Part shown: piece after piece, positions 47,307 to 59,188 of the stretch
Numbering within the stretch: the stretch's first letter is position 1
Layout: each line of letters opens with the position of its first letter
From: Brevundimonas sp. SORGH_AS_0993
GTDB taxonomy: Bacteria; Pseudomonadota; Alphaproteobacteria; Caulobacterales; Caulobacteraceae
NCBI RefSeq assembly: GCF_030818545.1
Contig: NZ_JAUTAH010000001.1
Span: forward strand, 1,121,001 to 1,185,000
Direction: 5' to 3'
DNA: 64,000 bases
Translations under genes and position numbers: made by a program
The notes under the pieces: generated by a model
Database searches by the model: none
Told to the model about the DNA's origin: nothing
Seen by the model: the letters and a program-made list of their open reading frames with translations, nothing else

Positions 47307-49315
47307 TCGGCCGCCTTCACCACCGCCAGGACGGTCCCATCGACGACCTGATCGCCCACGACGACATTGAGCTCGGCCACCACCCCGTCGAAGGGCGCGG
47401 TCAGGGCGTGCTCCATCTTCATGGCTTCCAGCACCACCACCGGCTGGCCCTTGTTCACGGCGTCACCTGACTTGGCGGGCGCCGCGACGATCTTGCCGGG
47501 CATGGGTGCGCGTAGAGAGCCGTCGGAGGCGGAGCCGCCTGCGCCGGCCCCGCCGCCGTGGCGCGGGGTTTCGAAGGTCCAGGCTTCGCCGCCGTAGAAG
47601 ACGACGGGCTCGTCCACCGGCCGGACCAGTGAGGCGTACTCCTGCCCGTCGCGAAAAAGGGCCACGTCGCCTGTCAGCACATAGGCCCCCAGGGTCTGGT
47701 CGTTCAGGTCCACGTTGAAATAGCTGCCGTGCTCATCCGGACGCACGGACGCCTCGACCAAGGCGCCGTTGATGCGAGCGCGCTGAGACGCCGCCACGCC
47801 GCCGTTCAGTCGAAAGCCGTAAAGGCCATAGGCGGTGGGCGACCAGGGCGAGGCCTCGCGGCCGGTCTTCATCGGCCGCACCCATTCTTCGGCGTGATGG
47901 GCCTCGGACGCCAGAACCGCCAGAGCCGCCGCCTGCACCTCGGTCGGCGCCGCAACGTGGGTCAGGGCGGCCTCTTCCGCCGCGATGAAGCCGGTGTCGA
48001 CGTCGCCCGCCACGAAGCGCGGATGGTCAAGGCAGCGCTTCAGGAACCCGGCGTTGGCCTTGACCGGCCAGACGCAGACCTCGGCGCAGGCCTTGGCCAG
48101 ACGTCCGGCGGCGGCTTCGCGGCTGTCTTCGTGCACGATCAGCTTGGCGATCATGGGATCGTAGAACTGGCTGACCTCGCCACCCCAGGTCACGCCGGTA
48201 TCGACGCGGATGTCGTCAGGGAGGCTGAAATACTCCAGCGCGCCGATCGAAGGCAGGAAGCCGTTGGCGGGATCCTCGGCGTACAGCCGCGCCTCCATGG
48301 CCCAGCCGTTCAGCTTGATCTCGTCCTGCTTCAGCGGGATCGGCTCGCCCGCCGCCACGCGCAACTGCCATTCGACAAGATCGACCCCGGTGATGGATTC
48401 CGTCACCGGATGCTCGACCTGCAGCCGCGTGTTCATCTCCATGAACCAGATGCGGTCGGACTTCAGCTCGTCCGAGGCGTCGGCGATGAACTCGATGGTC
48501 CCCGCGCCCTGATAATCGACGGCCTTGGCGGCGCGGACGGCGGCGGCGGTCACGGCCGCGCGGGTGGCGGCGTCCATGCCCGGCGAGGGTGCCTCCTCGA
48601 TCACCTTCTGGTGGCGGCGTTGCAGCGAACAGTCGCGTTCGTACAGGTGGACGACGTTTCCGTGGCTGTCGCCGAAGACCTGCACCTCGATATGGCGCGG
48701 GCGAGTGATGTAGCTTTCGATCAGAACGCGCGGGTCGCCGAAAGACGACTGCCCCTCGCGCTGGGCGCTGGCCAGGCCGTCGGCGAAGTCCTCGGGCCGG
48801 TCGACCTTCTTCATGCCCTTGCCGCCGCCGCCCGCTACCGCCTTGATCAGAACGGGAAAGCCGATACGGTTCGCCTCGGCCGTCAGCGTCTCCAGGGACT
48901 GGTCCTCGCCCTGATAGCCGGGGGTGACGGGCACGCCCGCTGCGATCATCAGCTTTTTCGCCGCGTCCTTCAGCCCCATGGCGCGGATGGAGGCCGGCTG
49001 CGGCCCGATCCAGACGATGCCCGCCGCCACGACGGCCTCGGCGAAGTCGGCGTTCTCGGACAGGAAGCCATAGCCGGGGTGGATCGCCTCCGCCCCCACA
49101 GCCTTGGCCGCCGCCAGCACCTTGGCGCCGTCCAGATAGCTCTCGCGGGCCGCCGCCGGGCCGATCAGCACCGCTTCGTCGGCCTCGCGCACATGCAGGG
49201 CTTCGGCGTCGGCTTCGGAATAGACGGCGATGGTGCGTAATCCCATCCGCTTGGCGGTTCGGAAGACGCGACAGGCGATTTCGCCGCGATTGGCGACAAG
49301 GACGGACTTGAACAT
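47303..49315 (-). CDS. mccA: Biotin-dependent acyl-CoA carboxylase alpha subunit, methylcrotonyl-CoA type
   Basis: The 670-aa protein has a biotin carboxylase domain: ATP-grasp GGGGKGMKKV near 170, HIEVQVFGDSHG, CSLQRRHQKVIEEAPSPGM and EMNTRLQVEHPVTE near 290. A biotinyl domain at the C-terminus carries EAMKMEH with the biotinylated Lys. The RRHQKVIEEAP stretch is typical of the methylcrotonyl/geranyl-CoA group; propionyl-CoA carboxylases have RRNQKVVEEAP. It would carboxylate biotin with bicarbonate in leucine catabolism. The partner carboxyltransferase subunit is not in this window, so the acyl-CoA remains inferred. Confidence 0.82.
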   Translation of the reverse strand: MFKSVLVANRGEIACRVFRTAKRMGLRTIAVYSEADAEALHVREADEAVLIGPAAARESYLDGAKVLAAAKAVGAEAIHPGYGFLSENADFAEAVVAAGIVWIGPQPASIRAMGLKDAAKKLMIAAGVPVTPGYQGEDQSLETLTAEANRIGFPVLIKAVAGGGGKGMKKVDRPEDFADGLASAQREGQSSFGDPRVLIESYITRPRHIEVQVFGDSHGNVVHLYERDCSLQRRHQKVIEEAPSPGMDAATRAAVTAAAVRAAKAVDYQGAGTIEFIADASDELKSDRIWFMEMNTRLQVEHPVTESITGVDLVEWQLRVAAGEPIPLKQDEIKLNGWAMEARLYAEDPANGFLPSIGALEYFSLPDDIRVDTGVTWGGEVSQFYDPMIAKLIVHEDSREAAAGRLAKACAEVCVWPVKANAGFLKRCLDHPRFVAGDVDTGFIAAEEAALTHVAAPTEVQAAALAVLASEAHHAEEWVRPMKTGREASPWSPTAYGLYGFRLNGGVAASQRARINGALVEASVRPDEHGSYFNVDLNDQTLGAYVLTGDVALFRDGQEYASLVRPVDEPVVFYGGEAWTFETPRHGGGAGAGGSASDGSLRAPMPGKIVAAPAKSGDAVNKGQPVVVLEAMKMEHALTAPFDGVVAELNVVVGDQVVDGTVLAVVKAAD

Positions 49316-49454
49316 CCGCTGTTCTTAGCCGGATCGTGCGCGCCTGCACAGGCGTCCTGCCTCCCCAGCACGGGAGCCTGTATGGAACCATGCAGGGGTT
49401 CCGGCATGGGAAAGAGGAGTTCCCGTCCGCGCATCGACAGGCTATCCCCCGTCC

Positions 49455-50067
49455 ATGTCCCTGCGCCCCCTCTTCGTCACCCAGGTCTATGAAGCCTCTC
49501 TCGCCGACAGCCGGGGCTGGCCCGACTTCAACGCGCAGTTGGTCGACGTCGTCCGCATGATGGCCGAAGAGGACGAGGCGGGCCGTCGCTGGTGCCGCGC
49601 CAACGCCTACCGGGGCTACACCTCCTACGCCTCGTTGAACGATCTGCCGCAGCGGTTCCCGGAGTTCGCGGAACTGAAGCGTCATCTGGATCGCCACGCC
49701 ATCGCCTATGCCCGGGCCCTGAACTTCGATCTGGCCAGGAAGCCGCGCCTCGACAATCTGTGGGTCAATATCCTCAAGCCCGGCGGCGGCCACACCGGCC
49801 ATATCCACCCCCACGCCTTCCTGTCCGGCACCGTCTATGTCGCCGTGCCCGACGGCGCCTCGTCGTTGAAGCTGGAAGACCCGCGCCTGCCCTTGATGAT
49901 GGCCCGCCCCGGCGTAACCGACGACGCGCCCGAAGCCGAACGCCCCTTCGTCTATCTGCGCCCCCAGGCCGGGACCGTCCTGATGTGGGAAAGCTGCGCT
50001 GCGGCACGAGGTGCCGACCAACCAGGCCAGGTCCGACCGCATCTCCATCAGCTTCAACTACGCCTGA
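49455..50067 (+). CDS. TIGR02466-type putative 2OG-Fe(II) oxygenase (frameshifted)
   Basis: The first frame from 49455 has the TIGR02466 features: LFVTQVYEASLADSRGWPDF, DNLWVNILKPGGGHTGHIHP with HxHP metal ligands and FLSGTVYVAVPDGA. At 49997 an extra C shifts the frame, while the third frame holds the proper ending VPTNQARSDRISISFNYA (stop 50065-50067). Removing that base restores a 203-aa protein reading MWESWLRHEVPTNQ. As given, the shifted frame runs on in phase into ettA and creates a false 793-aa fusion. The substrate is unknown. Confidence 0.8.
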
Positions 50068-50168
50068 CCCGGCCCGTCGCGCGACCGCCTTATTTGCCCT
50101 TCGCGCGCCGGATCGCTACATCGGGCCAACTCCCCAATCAGACGAACCCAAAGGGCGCGACGCACCTC

Positions 50169-51836
50169 ATGGCGCAGCAATATATTTTCCAGATGCAGGG
50201 TCTGACCAAGACCTTCCCCGGCGGCCGCAAGATCTTCGAGAACATCTGGCTCAGCTTCTATAACGACGCCAAGATCGGCGTGGTCGGCGTCAACGGCTCG
50301 GGTAAGTCCACCCTGCTGAAGATCATGGCCGGTCTGGACACAGAATTCACCGGCGAAGCCAAGGCCGCCGACGGCGTCAAGCGCGGCTATCTGGAGCAGG
50401 AGCCTCAGCTCGACCCCGCCCTGAACGTGCGCCAGAACGTCGAGGCATGGTGCGAAGAGAAGCAGTGGGTCAACCGCTTCAACGAGGTCGCCGCCGAACT
50501 CGGTGAAAACTACACCGACGAGCTGATGGAGGAGATGACCGCCCTTCAGGAGAAGATCGACGCCGGCGACGTCTGGGACATCGACAGCCGCATCGACCAG
50601 GCCATGGGCGCCCTGCGTTGCCCGCCCGACGATTGGGAAGTCACCAACCTGTCCGGCGGTGAAAAGCGCCGCGTGGCCCTGGCCCGCCTGCTGCTGTCCA
50701 AGCCCGACATGCTGCTGATGGACGAACCGACCAACCACTTGGACGCCGAATCCGTCGCCTGGCTGCAGCACCACCTGGAGAACTTCCCCGGCTGCGTCAT
50801 TCTTGTGACCCACGACCGCTACTTCCTCGATCAAGTCACCAAGTGGACGCTGGAGCTGGACCGCGGCAAGGGCCACCCGCACGAGGGCAACTATTCCTCG
50901 TGGCTGGAAGCCAAGCAGAAGCGCGTGGTGCAGGAGCAGTCGGAATCCGAAGCCCGCCAGCGCGCCCTCACCCGCGAACTGGAATGGGTCCGGTCGGGCG
51001 CCAAGGCCCGTCAGGCCAAGTCCAAGGCCCGTCTGGCCGCCTATGAGAAGATGGTCGCCGAACAGGAGAACGCGACCAAGGCCCAGTCCTTCGCCGTCAT
51101 CCAGATTCCGCCCGGCCCGCGCTTGGGCAATGTGGTTCTGGAGGTCGAGGGCCTGCAGAAATCCTATGGCGAAAAGACCCTGTTCGACAATCTGACCTTC
51201 AAACTGCCGCCCAACGGCATCGTCGGCGTCATCGGCCCGAACGGCGCCGGCAAGTCGACCATGTTCAAACTGATTACCGGCCAGGAACAGCCCGACGGCG
51301 GCACGATCAAGGTCGGCGAGACGGTCAAGCTGGCCTATGTCGATCAGTCGCGCGACGACCTGAAGCCGGACGAAACCATCTGGCAGGCGATCAGCGGCGG
51401 CACCGACGTGATGATGGTCGGCAAGCGCGAGATCAACACCCGCGCCTATGTCGGCAGCTTCAACTTCAAGGGCGGCGATCAGCAGAAGAAGGTCGGCCAA
51501 CTGTCGGGTGGCGAGCGCAACCGCGTCCATCTGGCCAAGACCCTGGCGTCCGGCGGCAATCTGATCCTGCTCGACGAACCGACCAACGACCTGGACATCG
51601 AGACCCTACAGAACCTGGAAGAGGCGCTGGAAGAGTTCGCCGGCTGCGCCGTGGTCATCTCCCACGACCGCTGGTTCCTTGACCGCCTGGCCACCCACAT
51701 CCTGGCTTTCGAAGGCAATGGCCATGTCGAGTGGTTCGAGGGCAACTTCGAAGCCTACGAACAGGACAAGATGCGCCGCCTGGGCGCCGACAGCATCATC
51801 CCCAAGCGCGTTCAGCACCAGAAGTTCGGCCGCTGA
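50169..51836 (+). CDS. ettA: ABC-F protein EttA (energy-dependent translational throttle)
   Basis: The 555-aa length and ends (MAQQYIFQMQGLTKTFPGGR and DSIIPKRVQHQKFG) are those of EttA. Two ABC domains are present: Walker A GVNGSGKST and GPNGAGKST, signatures LSGGEKRRVALARLLL and LSGGERNRVHLAKTL, Walker B LLMDEPTNHLD and LILLDEPTNDLD. The arm and linker are rich in charged residues. EttA binds the ribosomal E site and gates translation initiation by the ADP/ATP ratio. It has no membrane part. The frameshifted oxygenase gene ends 101 bp upstream. Confidence 0.96.
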   Translation: MAQQYIFQMQGLTKTFPGGRKIFENIWLSFYNDAKIGVVGVNGSGKSTLLKIMAGLDTEFTGEAKAADGVKRGYLEQEPQLDPALNVRQNVEAWCEEKQWVNRFNEVAAELGENYTDELMEEMTALQEKIDAGDVWDIDSRIDQAMGALRCPPDDWEVTNLSGGEKRRVALARLLLSKPDMLLMDEPTNHLDAESVAWLQHHLENFPGCVILVTHDRYFLDQVTKWTLELDRGKGHPHEGNYSSWLEAKQKRVVQEQSESEARQRALTRELEWVRSGAKARQAKSKARLAAYEKMVAEQENATKAQSFAVIQIPPGPRLGNVVLEVEGLQKSYGEKTLFDNLTFKLPPNGIVGVIGPNGAGKSTMFKLITGQEQPDGGTIKVGETVKLAYVDQSRDDLKPDETIWQAISGGTDVMMVGKREINTRAYVGSFNFKGGDQQKKVGQLSGGERNRVHLAKTLASGGNLILLDEPTNDLDIETLQNLEEALEEFAGCAVVISHDRWFLDRLATHILAFEGNGHVEWFEGNFEAYEQDKMRRLGADSIIPKRVQHQKFGR

Positions 51837-51864
51837 TCGCCTGACCTGAAAAAGGAGCCGCTGC

Positions 51865-52791
51865 ATGACCCAACGCCCCGCCGTTCTCATCATGCAGCGG
51901 CATCTGGCCCCGCTCTCCGGCTTTCTGGAGAGCGCCTTTGACGTGTATCGTTTCTGGGAAGGGCCGCCGGTCGAGGCCGCCCATGACATCCGCGCCCTGA
52001 TCGTCGCGGGCGAGTATCCGCTGGATAAGACGCTGATCGAGCGCCTGCCGAACCTTGGCCTGATCGCCTGTTTCACCGCCGGCTACGACGGCATCGACGT
52101 CGAATGGTGTAGGGCGCGCGGCCTGCCAGTCACTCATGCGCCGGGCGTCAATCACGAAGACGTGGCCGATCATGCGCTGGGCCTGATCCTGGCCGCCCGT
52201 CGCCAGATCGTTTCCGGCGACCGTCAGGTCCGCAACGGCGATTGGAAGGTCGAATCCCGCACCATCACCCCCTCCCTGGCCGGTCAAAAGCTGGGCGTCG
52301 TCGGCCTGGGCCACATCGGCCGCGCGGTGGCCGAACGGGCCGGGGCGTTCCGCATGAATGTGTCCTGGTGGGGTCCCCGCCCGCATGAGGCGCGATGGCC
52401 CCGCGCAGACAGTCTTCTGAACCTGGCCAAGGACAGCGACATCCTGGTCGTGGCCTGCAAGGCCGATGAGACCAATCGCGGTCTGATCTCGCGCACGGTC
52501 ATCCAAGCCCTGGGGCCGGACGGCCTCCTGATCAATGTCTCTCGCGGTCAGGTGGTGGATGAAGACGCCCTGATCGACGCCCTGAAGTCCGGCGTCCTGG
52601 GCCAGGCGGCGCTGGACGTCTTCCAGGAAGAACCCACCGATCCGACGCGCTGGGCGGACACGCCCAATGTGATCCTGACGCCCCACACCGCCGGCGCGAC
52701 GACCGCCGGAGTGCAGGGCATGCTGGTGCTGCTGATCGAAAACCTGCAGGCCCATTTCGCGGGCGCCCCCCTGAAGACGCCCGTGGTCTGA
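51865..52791 (+). CDS. D-isomer-specific 2-hydroxyacid dehydrogenase (glyoxylate/hydroxypyruvate reductase-like)
   Basis: The 308-aa protein follows an AAAGGAG ribosome binding site. It has the Rossmann motif LGVVGLGHIGRAVAERA near 150, the catalytic Arg/Glu/His set in ACKADETNRGLIS, DVFQEEPTD and LTPHTAGATTAGVQG. NAD(P)-dependent reduction of glyoxylate, hydroxypyruvate or a related 2-oxoacid is likely; the exact substrate cannot be assigned. It is 28 bp after ettA. Confidence 0.88.
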   Translation: MTQRPAVLIMQRHLAPLSGFLESAFDVYRFWEGPPVEAAHDIRALIVAGEYPLDKTLIERLPNLGLIACFTAGYDGIDVEWCRARGLPVTHAPGVNHEDVADHALGLILAARRQIVSGDRQVRNGDWKVESRTITPSLAGQKLGVVGLGHIGRAVAERAGAFRMNVSWWGPRPHEARWPRADSLLNLAKDSDILVVACKADETNRGLISRTVIQALGPDGLLINVSRGQVVDEDALIDALKSGVLGQAALDVFQEEPTDPTRWADTPNVILTPHTAGATTAGVQGMLVLLIENLQAHFAGAPLKTPVV

Positions 52792-53193
52792 TCAGTTCGG
52801 CCGTTGGGGCCGCTCGTCGGCGGTCACGACGCCGTCGCCGTTCTTGTCCAACGCCTTGAACAGGGTCTGGACGCCCGTATTCATCTCCTCGCGGGTGATA
52901 CGGCCGTCGCCGTCGGCGTCGAAGCGCGCCAGCATACGCCCGCCTCGCGCATTGGCCAGTTCGGCGGCGTCGATCACCCCGTCATGATTGGCGTCCAGCC
53001 GGTCGAACAGCCGGCCAGTGCGCGACTGCATCTCGGCCACGGTTTCGCGCTCGGGCGGGCGCATCATGCCCATGCGCGGCCCAGCCTGGTCGCCGGACAT
53101 CTGCGGCATGGGCGGGTCGGGAAAGTCGCTTTGGGCCATGGCGGGACCTGCGACGGCGAAGGCGGCGACGGCGGCGATCATGATAAAGCGCAT
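52792..53193 (-). CDS. Secreted EF-hand calcium-binding protein
   Basis: The 133-aa product (start at 53193) has a Sec signal peptide ending AMAQ. Three EF-hand loops are seen: DANHDGVIDAAEL, DADGDGRITREEM and DKNGDGVVTADER, each with Asp/Asn ligands at the standard spacing. It should bind Ca2+ in the periplasm or outside. It is divergent from the ArsR-methyltransferase regulator gene, sharing a 112-bp promoter region. Confidence 0.9.
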   Translation of the reverse strand: MRFIMIAAVAAFAVAGPAMAQSDFPDPPMPQMSGDQAGPRMGMMRPPERETVAEMQSRTGRLFDRLDANHDGVIDAAELANARGGRMLARFDADGDGRITREEMNTGVQTLFKALDKNGDGVVTADERPQRPN

Positions 53194-53287
53194 GAGATTG
53201 CTCCAAAGGGCGTTATCCTCCTCAAACGCGCGCACGAAGTTTTCCCGTCGCGCGATTTCCGAGACCGCGCTTTTTCCTTGCACAATC

Positions 53288-53307
53288 ATATAAGGATATC
53301 CTTATAT
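53288..53307. promoter_or_regulatory. 20-bp perfect palindrome, likely operator of the methionine-cycle operon
   Basis: ATATAAGGATATCCTTATAT is perfectly self-complementary and covers the A and T of the ATG of the ArsR-methyltransferase gene. Its AT-rich centre stands out in a high-GC region. Operators of this size and type are bound by SahR/ArsR-type regulators that control S-adenosylhomocysteine recycling. Binding by this protein is inferred. Confidence 0.7.
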
Positions 53308-54277
53308 GAAACGCATGAGCCTGTCCGCCGATCAGACCGTCGAAGCCCTGCGCGCTGCGGGCGAACCGACCCGTCTCCGCATCCTGTCGCTGCTGGGCGG
53401 CGAGGAACTGTCGGTCATGGAGCTGTCGCGCATCTTGGATCAAAGCCAGCCGCGCGTCTCGCGCCATCTCAAGCTGATGACGGACGCCGGACTGATCGAA
53501 CGGTTCCCGGATGGGGCGCGGGTCTATTATCGCCTGTCGCACGACGCCCAGGCGCGCCGCCTGATCGACACGGTTCTGGACATCCTGGCCGACGACGCGG
53601 GCGAGGCCGACCACCGCCGTCTGGACGACGTGCGCAAGGAGCGCGAGGTCGCCGCCGCCGACTATTTCGAACAGGTCGCGCCTCAATGGGACCGGCTGCG
53701 CTCCCTCTATGTCAGTGAAACCGCCGTCGAAGCGGCTCTGGAACGAGCCGTCGGCCCCGGACCGTTCGAGCGGGTCGTGGACCTGGGCACCGGCTCGGGC
53801 CGGATGCTGACCCTGTTCGGCAAGAAGGCCAAGATGTCGGTCGGGCTGGACCTCAGCCAGAACATGCTGAACATCGCCCGGGCCAATGTCTCCAAGGCCG
53901 GGTTGGACAAGGTCGAACTGCGCCACGGCGACATCTTCTCCACCCGCCTGCCCGCCGCCAGCGCCGACCTGGTGATCGTGCATCAGGTGCTGCACTATCT
54001 GGCCGATCCCGCCGCCGCCGTGTCCGAGGCCGCGCGCCTGGTCAGCGTGGGCGGCCGCCTGGTCATTGTGGACTTCGCCCCACACGACTTCGAACATATG
54101 CGCGAGGCGCATCAGCATCGCCGCCTGGGCTTCGCCGACGCCGAGATCCGCGACTGGCTGACCGGCGCAGGGCTGACGCCCTCGGCGCCCATCGCCCTGC
54201 CCCCCGACAACGAGGGCCTGACCGTAACCATCTGGACTGCGCAGCGCCGCGCCCAGTCCGAACGAAAGACCGCCTGA
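53306..54277 (+). CDS. ArsR-family regulator fused to a SAM-dependent methyltransferase domain (SahR-like)
   Basis: The 323-aa protein has an ArsR winged helix at about 8-90 (VEALRAAGEPTRLRILSLLG, LSRILDQSQPRVSRHLKLMT) and a methyltransferase-like domain from about 125 with the SAM-binding VVDLGTGSGRML and LDLSQNMLNIARANV. This architecture is that of SahR-like regulators that sense SAH and control metF, metH and related genes in proteobacteria. It opens an operon with metF and both metH halves (1-nt overlap with metF) and its start is covered by a palindrome, so autoregulation is likely. Confidence 0.9.
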   Translation: MKRMSLSADQTVEALRAAGEPTRLRILSLLGGEELSVMELSRILDQSQPRVSRHLKLMTDAGLIERFPDGARVYYRLSHDAQARRLIDTVLDILADDAGEADHRRLDDVRKEREVAAADYFEQVAPQWDRLRSLYVSETAVEAALERAVGPGPFERVVDLGTGSGRMLTLFGKKAKMSVGLDLSQNMLNIARANVSKAGLDKVELRHGDIFSTRLPAASADLVIVHQVLHYLADPAAAVSEAARLVSVGGRLVIVDFAPHDFEHMREAHQHRRLGFADAEIRDWLTGAGLTPSAPIALPPDNEGLTVTIWTAQRRAQSERKTA

Positions 54278-55242
54278 TGGCCGCCCCCGCCCTGAACCTG
54301 GCCGATGCCCGCGCCCTGCTGCTGTCGCCGCTGGGGCCGGTCGCCCGCGCCGGGTCGAACCACAATGCGGTCAACGTCTCCTTCGAATTCTTTCCGCCCA
54401 AGTCGGACGAGGCCGAAGCCAATCTGTGGAAGGCCGTCCGCAGGCTGGAGCCGCTGAACCCCGCCTTCGTCTCCGTCACCTATGGCGCCGGCGGCTCGAC
54501 CCGCGAGCGGACCCACCGCACGGTTCAGCGCATCATCGGCGAGACCACCCTGCGCCCCGCCGCCCACCTGACCTGCGTGGAGGCCAGCCGTGACGAGGTG
54601 GACGAGGTGATCGAGGGCTACAAGGCCATCGGCGTCGATCACATCGTGGCCCTGCGCGGCGACCCGCCCGGCGGCATGAACGATTCCGGGAGCATCGGCG
54701 GCGCCTATCAGCCCCGCGCCGACGGCTACGCCAACGCCACCGAACTGACGGCCGCCATAAGTCGCATCGGCGGTTTCGAAGTGACGGTCGGCGCCTATCC
54801 GGAGAAGCACCCGGAAAGCCCGTCCATCGACCACGACATCGAGGTTCTCAAGGCCAAGATCGACGCGGGCGCCACGCGCGCCGTGACCCAGTTCTTCTTC
54901 GACATCGAGGCCTTCCTGCGCTTCCGCGACCGGGTGCGCGCGGCGGGGATCACGATTCCGCTGATCCCCGGCATCATGCCGGTGTCGAACTTCGCGGGAC
55001 TGAAGCGAATGACGGCGGCGTGCGGCGCGGCCCTGCCCGACTGGCTGGCGGCCCATTTCGACGGCCTGGACGACGACCCCGAGACCCGCAAGCTGCTGGC
55101 CGCCTCCATCGCCGCAGAGAACTGCGCGCGTCTGCAGGAGGAGGGCTTCTCGGACTTCCACTTCTACACCCTGAACCGGGCCGAACTGGTTTACGCCATC
55201 TGCCGGGTGCTGGGCGTGCGCGAACAGAAGGCCGTCGCCTGA
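54277..55242 (+). CDS. metF: 5,10-methylenetetrahydrofolate reductase
   Basis: MetF (321 aa) reduces methylene-THF to methyl-THF for methionine synthesis, using FAD. The family blocks [30 protein letters not shown] and [13 protein letters not shown] are present, and the TQFFFD segment near residue 205. It overlaps the regulator stop by one base (TGATG) and the next gene start likewise, so translation is coupled. Confidence 0.96.
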   Translation: MAAPALNLADARALLLSPLGPVARAGSNHNAVNVSFEFFPPKSDEAEANLWKAVRRLEPLNPAFVSVTYGAGGSTRERTHRTVQRIIGETTLRPAAHLTCVEASRDEVDEVIEGYKAIGVDHIVALRGDPPGGMNDSGSIGGAYQPRADGYANATELTAAISRIGGFEVTVGAYPEKHPESPSIDHDIEVLKAKIDAGATRAVTQFFFDIEAFLRFRDRVRAAGITIPLIPGIMPVSNFAGLKRMTAACGAALPDWLAAHFDGLDDDPETRKLLAASIAAENCARLQEEGFSDFHFYTLNRAELVYAICRVLGVREQKAVA

Positions 55243-56330
55243 TGCCGTTGACCCGTTCCGAACGCATCGCCGCCCTGCATCAGGCGGCCAGGGATCGCAT
55301 TCTGGTCCTGGACGGCAGCTGGGGCGTCATGATCCAGCGGCGCGGCCTGTCGGAAGCCGATTTCCGCGGCGACCGCTTCACCACCGCCAACGGCTATGAC
55401 GAGCGCGACCAGATGAAGGGGAACAACGACATCCTCTGCATCAGCCGGCCCGACATCATCGCCGACCTGCACGATCAGTATTACGGCGCCGGCGCCGACA
55501 TCTCGGAAACCAACACCTTCTCGGCCACCGTCATCGCCCAGGACGACTACAAACTGGACGCCCAGGCCGTCTGGGACATCAACCTGGAAGGCGCGAAACT
55601 GGCCCGCGCCTCAGCCGATCGCTGGACGGAAAAGGAGCCGCACAAGCCCCGTTTCGCCGCCGGCTCCATCGGCCCGCTGAACAAGATGCTGTCGATGTCG
55701 TCTGACGTGAACGATCCCGGCGCCCGCAGCGTGACCTTCGACCAGGTCTATGACGCCTATCGCCATCAGGTGCAGGCGCTGAACGAAGGCGGCGTGGATC
55801 TCTATCTGATCGAAACCATCACCGACACGTTGAACTGCAAGGCCTGCATCAAGGCGATCAAGGATCTGGAGGACGAGGGGTTGGAGCCCCTGCCCATCTG
55901 GATTTCCGGCACCATCACCGACCGTTCGGGCCGCACCCTGTCGGGCCAGACGGCCGAGGCTTTCTGGAACAGCGTGCGCCACGCCAAGCCCTTCGCCGTC
56001 GGCTTCAACTGCGCCCTGGGCGCCGACCTGATGCGGCCCTTCATCGCCGAACTCAGCCGCGTCGCCGACACCCTGGTCGCGGCCTATCCCAACGCCGGCC
56101 TGCCCAACGCCATGGGCCAGTACGACGAGGAACCGCACGAGACCGCCCACTTCATCGAGGAATGGGCGGCGTCCGGACTGGTCAACATCGTCGGCGGCTG
56201 CTGCGGCACGACGCCGGACCACATCCGGCATGTCGCCGAGGAAGTCGCGCCGCTGAAGCCCCGCGCGATCCCGGAACGGCCGGTGGCCTTGCGGCTGAGC
56301 GGCCTCGAACCGTTCGAACTGGTGTCGTGA
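55242..56330 (+). CDS. metH: Methionine synthase, homocysteine-binding half (split MetH)
   Basis: The 362-aa protein corresponds to the N-terminal homocysteine/zinc module of Met[14 protein letters not shown], the zinc Cys in [12 protein letters not shown] and the pair in [14 protein letters not shown]. It starts at 55242, overlapping the metF stop by one base. The remaining MetH domains are the next gene; together they make the usual enzyme. The split form is known in several alphaproteobacteria. Confidence 0.93.
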   Translation: MPLTRSERIAALHQAARDRILVLDGSWGVMIQRRGLSEADFRGDRFTTANGYDERDQMKGNNDILCISRPDIIADLHDQYYGAGADISETNTFSATVIAQDDYKLDAQAVWDINLEGAKLARASADRWTEKEPHKPRFAAGSIGPLNKMLSMSSDVNDPGARSVTFDQVYDAYRHQVQALNEGGVDLYLIETITDTLNCKACIKAIKDLEDEGLEPLPIWISGTITDRSGRTLSGQTAEAFWNSVRHAKPFAVGFNCALGADLMRPFIAELSRVADTLVAAYPNAGLPNAMGQYDEEPHETAHFIEEWAASGLVNIVGGCCGTTPDHIRHVAEEVAPLKPRAIPERPVALRLSGLEPFELVS

Positions 56331-56347
56331 TGGCTTTCCTCACCCGC

Positions 56348-56468
56348 TCATCCCGGCGAAAGCCGGGACCCAGTTCTTTGGGCGATAGCCGCCGATGCGT
56401 GGGTGTCGCCCGTCATCCCAGACACCGTGCCTCACAAAAGCGCTGGGTCCCGGCTTTCGCCGGGATGA
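56348..56468. repeat. 26-bp perfect inverted repeat in the metH spacer
   Basis: The left arm (56348-56373, TCATCCCGGCGAAAGCCGGG plus ACCCAG) is exactly complementary to the right arm (56443-56468), with 69 nt between. Each arm also contains the inner palindrome CCCGGCGAAAGCCGGG. It is a REP-like element with relatives near 13318-13560 and lies between two co-transcribed genes. Confidence 0.85.
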
Positions 56469-56481
56469 ACGGAGTTTTTGC

Positions 56482-59134
<2,653 letters not shown>

Positions 59135-59148
<14 letters not shown>

Positions 59149-59168
59149 CCGAAGCCAGACCGCCGTTT
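59135..59168 (+). terminator. Terminator of the metH operon
   Basis: A 9-bp stem (AAACGGCGG with CCGCCGTTT) includes the last codons and stop of metH2. It is followed by a short T-containing run, so it is of moderate strength. Confidence 0.65.
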
Positions 59169-59188
59169 CTCGTCAGTTGATCGGTGGA

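Noticed and set aside
49455-51836. A 793-aa fusion of an oxygenase-like protein with an ABC-F protein
   Set aside because: The junction passes through a stretch of out-of-frame sequence, the oxygenase ending is found in another frame, and ettA has its own start and normal length. One extra base explains the fusion.
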